A stretch of 64,000 nt of DNA from Plantactinospora soyae (GTDB lineage: Bacteria > Actinomycetota > Actinomycetes > Mycobacteriales > Micromonosporaceae): NCBI RefSeq assembly GCF_014874095.1, contig NZ_JADBEB010000001.1, positions 9,362,001 through 9,426,000 of the forward strand, written 5' to 3'. The notes beneath the pieces were generated by a model. The model saw only the letters and a program-made list of their open reading frames with translations, did no database searches and was not told where the DNA came from. A program made the translations under genes and the position numbers. Positions 60,730 through 64,000 of the stretch are shown piece by piece (position 1 is the first letter of the stretch; the number at the start of each line of letters is the position of its first letter).

Positions 60730-60963
60730 GATCCCCCCCATCCCGCTACGATTCGGCGAACTGATCAATGGCTCGACACTTAGTCGACCCTGGATCGCAG
60801 ATAGTTCCAATTACTGCTCGTGCGGGTGCAACCGAGCGACGTCCTGCGGAGTCTTTGTAGTTAGCACGGCAGGTCCATCTGCGACAGTGTCGTGCGCTTC
60901 ACCGACCAACCAGCACGTGACCTGCATCATGGCCACCATCGAGACGGGGCGAGGAGGTCGGCG

Positions 60964-61617
60964 ATGGCCGGAGAGGTGAGTCGTCGACTAGTCGGCGCGG
61001 TCACGCTGCTGGTAGCGGCGGGCAGTTGGTTGGCGATCGGCGGTGTGGCGTCCGCCAAGCCGGCGCCGAAACCCACATCGATAGTCATCACGAGCAAGAG
61101 CATGCCCGACCCGCTGACCCTGCGGGCCGACGGCAACGAGGACCTCTTCGAGGCGGTCCTCGACCAGGTGGACTGGCTGACCGGTGACGGACCCGCCACC
61201 GCACCGAAGGCCGCCGATCTGGGGATGAAATTCACGGTCGTGGTGCACGTCGGTGACGCCGCCAAGAAGTCCTACGATCTCTACCCGCTGGCCAAGGGCG
61301 GCCCGCGTGCCTTCCGACCGGCCAAACAGCCGGACCGGACCCAGCCCGGCGCGGGCTGGTTCTTCGGCCGACTGACCATGGGAGAGACACTGCTGGCGGC
61401 CGGTGCCCCGTTGCCCGAGCAGAACATCACCCTGCACGGCGGTGGTGTCGGCGGCGGCGAACGGGTGATCCCGGACGACGCGATCGGCACCGGCGAGGAC
61501 GTCAACCGACTGCTCGGTGAACTGCGCCAGTTGATGCTGTTGAACGGCGCCGTACTGGTCTCGATCACGCTCGGGTTGGCCGGCATCGCACTGCTGGTAC
61601 GGCGCCGTACCCGCTGA
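60964..61617 (+). CDS. Hypothetical exported membrane-anchored protein
   Basis: A 217-residue protein with a signal peptide (LVGAVTLLVAAGSWLAIGGV), a beta-rich extracytoplasmic part (SIVITSKSMPDPLTLRADGN, GPRAFRPAKQPDRTQPGAGW) and a C-terminal membrane helix (LLNGAVLVSITLGLAGIALL) with a basic tail. ATG 60964 has a GAGGAGG site. No family is recognised. It is divergent from the CopC-like gene. Confidence 0.72.
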   Translation: MAGEVSRRLVGAVTLLVAAGSWLAIGGVASAKPAPKPTSIVITSKSMPDPLTLRADGNEDLFEAVLDQVDWLTGDGPATAPKAADLGMKFTVVVHVGDAAKKSYDLYPLAKGGPRAFRPAKQPDRTQPGAGWFFGRLTMGETLLAAGAPLPEQNITLHGGGVGGGERVIPDDAIGTGEDVNRLLGELRQLMLLNGAVLVSITLGLAGIALLVRRRTR

Positions 61618-61651
61618 GCTGCTGGCGCAGCGCCGTACCCGCTGAGCTGCC
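61601..61651. repeat. Tandem duplication at the end of the exported-protein gene
   Basis: The 20-mer CGCCGTACCCGCTGAGCTGC occurs at 61602 and 61632, 30 bp apart. The first copy includes the gene stop codon; the second lies just beyond. It looks like a simple duplication. Confidence 0.7.
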
Positions 61652-62484
61652 GATCGCCCGGTGCCGGCTCAGCACCAGCGGCGCGGTGGACGGTCCCGCC
61701 GGACCGCTCGGCGAGAGGGCCGTACCGCGCCGTGGCGGTGCGCTCCGGCCCAGCCAGGCCGGTCGGTCTGGCAACCCGGCGTACGGCGGCAGTCCACGTC
61801 GTCCGCCTCGTCGTCCGGTGCCCCACCGGAGCCCTCCGCCGATCCGGTGGCCTCGCCGACCTCCTCGGGAATGCCGAGGCGACCCGGCTCGGCGGCGGCA
61901 GGGCGACCCGGCTCGCCCGGCCGGGGCCGGGGAATCAGTCGCGACCGCTCCCGACCTCGTTCCGGTTCGGCGCTGCCGGTACTCCGGTCGACCTCGTCCG
62001 AACCGGCCCCCCGGCCGGAACGGGCGGCCGGGTCCGCGGCCCGCGTCGCGTCGAGCTGATCGCCCGGCGCCACCCGTGGGTCCAGGTCGGCGCGCTCCGC
62101 CGGATCTCCGGACTCGACGCCGGGCCGGCCGGGAAGCCCCTCGACCGGTCCCGCCGGTAGTCCGGCACTCGCCCCGCACACCCAGCGGAGCCGGTTGGCG
62201 GGGCCGAGCGGAGGCAGCGAGTCATGATCACCAAGCAGCGGATTCGGCTCACCGTCGGCACAGCCGTGCTCAGCGTCATGCGCCACCCAAGCCTCCTCAC
62301 ACTCGCCGCCGGATGGGCGGTCGCCCCGGTGGGAAGTGGTGCCACGTCCGTGATCGGTGGTCAGGACGGAGCATCCGCGTCGTCGGGACCATGTCACCGT
62401 ACTGGTCCGAGGTGACGGACTCGACGCCGCCGTGACGAGAACTGGTGCAATCCGCCCCGAACAAGGTCCAGATGTCCCGCGCGT
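61652..62484. other. GC-rich region without a supported gene
   Basis: About 0.8 kb. A 63-codon frame at 62224-62415 (+) has a GGAGG site and a weakly hydrophobic middle but no steady coding character. Frames on the minus strand (61669-62397) are Arg/Pro/Gly-rich. I would not call any of these. Confidence 0.4.
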
Positions 62485-63021
62485 TCAGTCCTCGGCCGGC
62501 TTCGGAAACACGGTGGCCCAGAGCGGGAACGCGACGAGCCAGATCACCATCGCGACGGTGAGCCGCGCGATCCAGCCGAACAGTTCCTGCGTACGGCTCA
62601 GGTCTCCGACCAGAAGAATGCCCAGGCCGAGCAGTCCGCTGGCGATGAACCAGCCCAGCAGTCCCTTCCCCCACTCCCGCCACTCGTAGCGCGTCCGGGC
62701 CGGGCCGCCCTTCGGTGGTTTGACCGGCGGCGGTCCTCCGGCGAAGCGGTGGGCGAACCGCTGGTCGGCCCAGCGGATCATGCTGGGCCCGAACGCGACG
62801 GAGAATCCGAGGTAGGCGGCGGCCAGGCCGTGGACGAACTCGGCCGTCGCGCCCCGGCGCAGATCCAGCACGGTCGCGACCAGGATGACGAGGTCGATCA
62901 ACGGCGTGGCGAACAGCAGCAGGGCTCCCAGCCGGGGCAGCCGGAGCAGGTACCGGGCGATCAACCCGGCGCCGAGCAACACCCAGAAGCCGATCTCGCC
63001 CCCGACGATCACCGCCACCAC
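62485..63021 (-). CDS. Hypothetical membrane protein
   Basis: A 178-residue protein with about four membrane helices: EIGFWVLLGAGLIARYLLRL, LGALLLFATPLIDLVILVAT, LLGWFIASGLLGLGILLVGD and WIARLTVAMVIWLVAFPLWA. A cytosolic loop (PPPVKPPKGGPARTRYEWRE) sits between the second and third groups. GTG 63021 has a GGGGAGG site; the frame to 63318 lacks support. It is divergent from the sensor-kinase gene. Confidence 0.7.
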   Translation of the reverse strand: MVAVIVGGEIGFWVLLGAGLIARYLLRLPRLGALLLFATPLIDLVILVATVLDLRRGATAEFVHGLAAAYLGFSVAFGPSMIRWADQRFAHRFAGGPPPVKPPKGGPARTRYEWREWGKGLLGWFIASGLLGLGILLVGDLSRTQELFGWIARLTVAMVIWLVAFPLWATVFPKPAED

Positions 63022-63217
63022 CGTCGGTACCTCCCCTGTTTGCGCTGCCGACCGTCGTGCCAAGTCTGTCCGGGCACCTCGGCCGTAACGTCGCCACCGC
63101 TGCCGAGATGCGGGTCCGCCGAAAGAGGTACGGCTACATCCTTCGACGGACCCGCGCCGCCCGGCCTCGTCGGCAGGACTGACGGCAACGGTCGGAGGAT
63201 GTGATGGGATCAGTAAC

Positions 63218-64000
63218 GTGACAGCCCGCCTGAGCCTGGACCGAGGGACACTGTCCCGCGACATCGCGCTGGGGTTCGCCTCGCTCGCGGGCGGTCTGGT
63301 GATGCTGGCTCTCGGCATCTACCAGCCAATCAACCCCGGCCTCCTGGACGCCTCACCACTGGTCACCCTCGGTACGCTCCTCGCCACCTGTACGGCCGTC
63401 GCGCTGCGCCGGGTGGCCACCCGGGCCGGTCTGGCACTCGGTACGGTCGCGTTCGCCGTCGACCTGGCCTGCGGCTCGTCGCTGCCCACCACCCTGGTCT
63501 ACACCCAGGTGCTCTTCGACTCCTGCGTCTACGGGCCGCCGAGGCTGTGGCGCCGGCTGTTGTGGATCAACCTGACCGTCACCGGACTCGCCGCGCTGAC
63601 CGGCGTGCTTCTCATGCGTCCGGCCTGGCAGGGCATCGGGCTGGCTGTTCCGGTGGTGCTGATCGGCGTACTGCCGGTGGTCGGTGGCATCAGCGTCCGG
63701 CAGTACCGCGACCAGGCCGCCGCCGAACGGGCCAGGGCCGAGCAGACCGCCCGGCTGGCCGAACTCGACCGGCGGCAGGCGGTGGCGGCGGAGCGGAGCC
63801 GGATGGCCCGGGAACTGCACGACGTCATCGCCAACCATCTGAGTGCGGTCGCCATCCACGCCACGGCGGCGCTGTCGGTGTCGGGGCTCGACCGCGCCCA
63901 GCGGGACCAGGCCCTGCGGGTGATCCGCGAGAACAGCGTGCAGGGGCTCGTCGAGATGCGACAGATGATCGGCCTGCTCCGCGAACCGGCCGAGACCGAG
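63218..64000 (+). CDS. Two-component sensor histidine kinase, N-terminal part
   Basis: A kinase cut by the window edge after 261 codons, starting at GTG 63218. About five membrane helices occupy the first 165 residues, then a coiled linker (QYRDQAAAERARAEQTARLA), and the HisKA_3 dimer/phosphoacceptor motif SRMARELHDVIANHLSAVAI with the His that becomes phosphorylated. The ATPase domain lies beyond the window. It is of the NarL/DesK-partner type, so a LuxR-type response regulator is expected next. Confidence 0.87.
   Translation, partial: MTARLSLDRGTLSRDIALGFASLAGGLVMLALGIYQPINPGLLDASPLVTLGTLLATCTAVALRRVATRAGLALGTVAFAVDLACGSSLPTTLVYTQVLFDSCVYGPPRLWRRLLWINLTVTGLAALTGVLLMRPAWQGIGLAVPVVLIGVLPVVGGISVRQYRDQAAAERARAEQTARLAELDRRQAVAAERSRMARELHDVIANHLSAVAIHATAALSVSGLDRAQRDQALRVIRENSVQGLVEMRQMIGLLREPAETE

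Noticed and set aside
61669-62397. A 242-residue minus-strand open frame
   Set aside because: It has fairly high GC at codon third positions, but no start with a ribosome site and no domain. Left as gene-free region.
62224-62415. A 63-residue plus-strand frame with a GGAGG site
   Set aside because: Coding bias fades halfway and no membrane or domain pattern is convincing.

Overview
The window is high-GC actinobacterial DNA, most likely from a Micromonosporaceae genome (Micromonospora or Plantactinospora type). Codon third positions are almost all G or C. Genes often join through ATGA or GTGA stop/start overlaps. The right half keeps the order seen around Mycobacterium tuberculosis Rv2228c-Rv2241: RNase HI/phosphatase, zinc-ribbon coiled-coil protein, Nif3-like protein, then AhpE, a DUF3052 protein and AceE. 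These assignments come from reading the sequence; no database search was run.

Left flank (1-4.6 kb): a WYL-domain regulator faces a pentapeptide/DinB protein and an alpha/beta hydrolase. A lipoprotein, a barstar-like inhibitor and a small basic protein follow.

Mobile element (4,881-19,995): a complete pSAM2-type actinomycete integrative and conjugative element (AICE) of about 15.1 kb. It carries integrase, excisionase, a RepSA-type rolling-circle initiator, a Spd-like membrane protein, an FtsK/SpoIIIE-type TraSA, a Pra-like activator, a KorSA-type GntR repressor with three operator copies, a HAD phosphatase, and a Nudix gene coupled to an XRE/DUF5919 regulator. Two low-GC cargo genes lie at its ends: an OLD-like ATPase/TOPRIM protein and a Fic AMPylase. 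Eight 72-bp tandem repeats stand just upstream of the Fic gene. The element is flanked by a perfect 33-bp direct repeat, and one copy is the 3' end of rnpB (RNase P RNA, 19,962-20,418, minus strand). The element appears to have integrated into rnpB, to rebuild its 3' strand, and to supply a look-alike terminator.

Accessory region (20.4-32.2 kb): a PEP-utilising enzyme is translationally coupled to an FAD/NAD(P)-binding protein and diverges from an AhpD-like carboxymuconolactone decarboxylase that is preceded by a MetE-like remnant. This module is bracketed by decayed pieces of a second sigma/regulator pair, whose intact paralogue lies at 25.4-27.5 kb. One orphan CRISPR-type repeat lies beside a sigma remnant. 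Next, on the minus strand, comes a candidate peptide operon: a 68-residue precursor with eight cysteines, a membrane thioredoxin-like protein, a fused ABC exporter and an S26 signal peptidase, running toward the SigE-type sigma factor and its membrane partner. This is the best candidate here for a poorly described system, a disulfide-rich bacteriocin-like peptide.

Core region (32.2-64 kb): TauE/SafE permease, MctP symporter with a DUF3311 partner, hydrolase, the RNase H/zinc-ribbon/Nif3 operon, flavoprotein with XRE-TPR regulator and Prim-Pol protein, SWIM and SNF2 helicase pair, DUF4142 protein, tRNA-Val, AhpE, DUF3052, a fused 2-oxoacid dehydrogenase E1, PhoD, YjbQ, AceE, SRPBCC protein, GltX, CopC-like protein, and the start of a two-component sensor kinase cut by the window edge.
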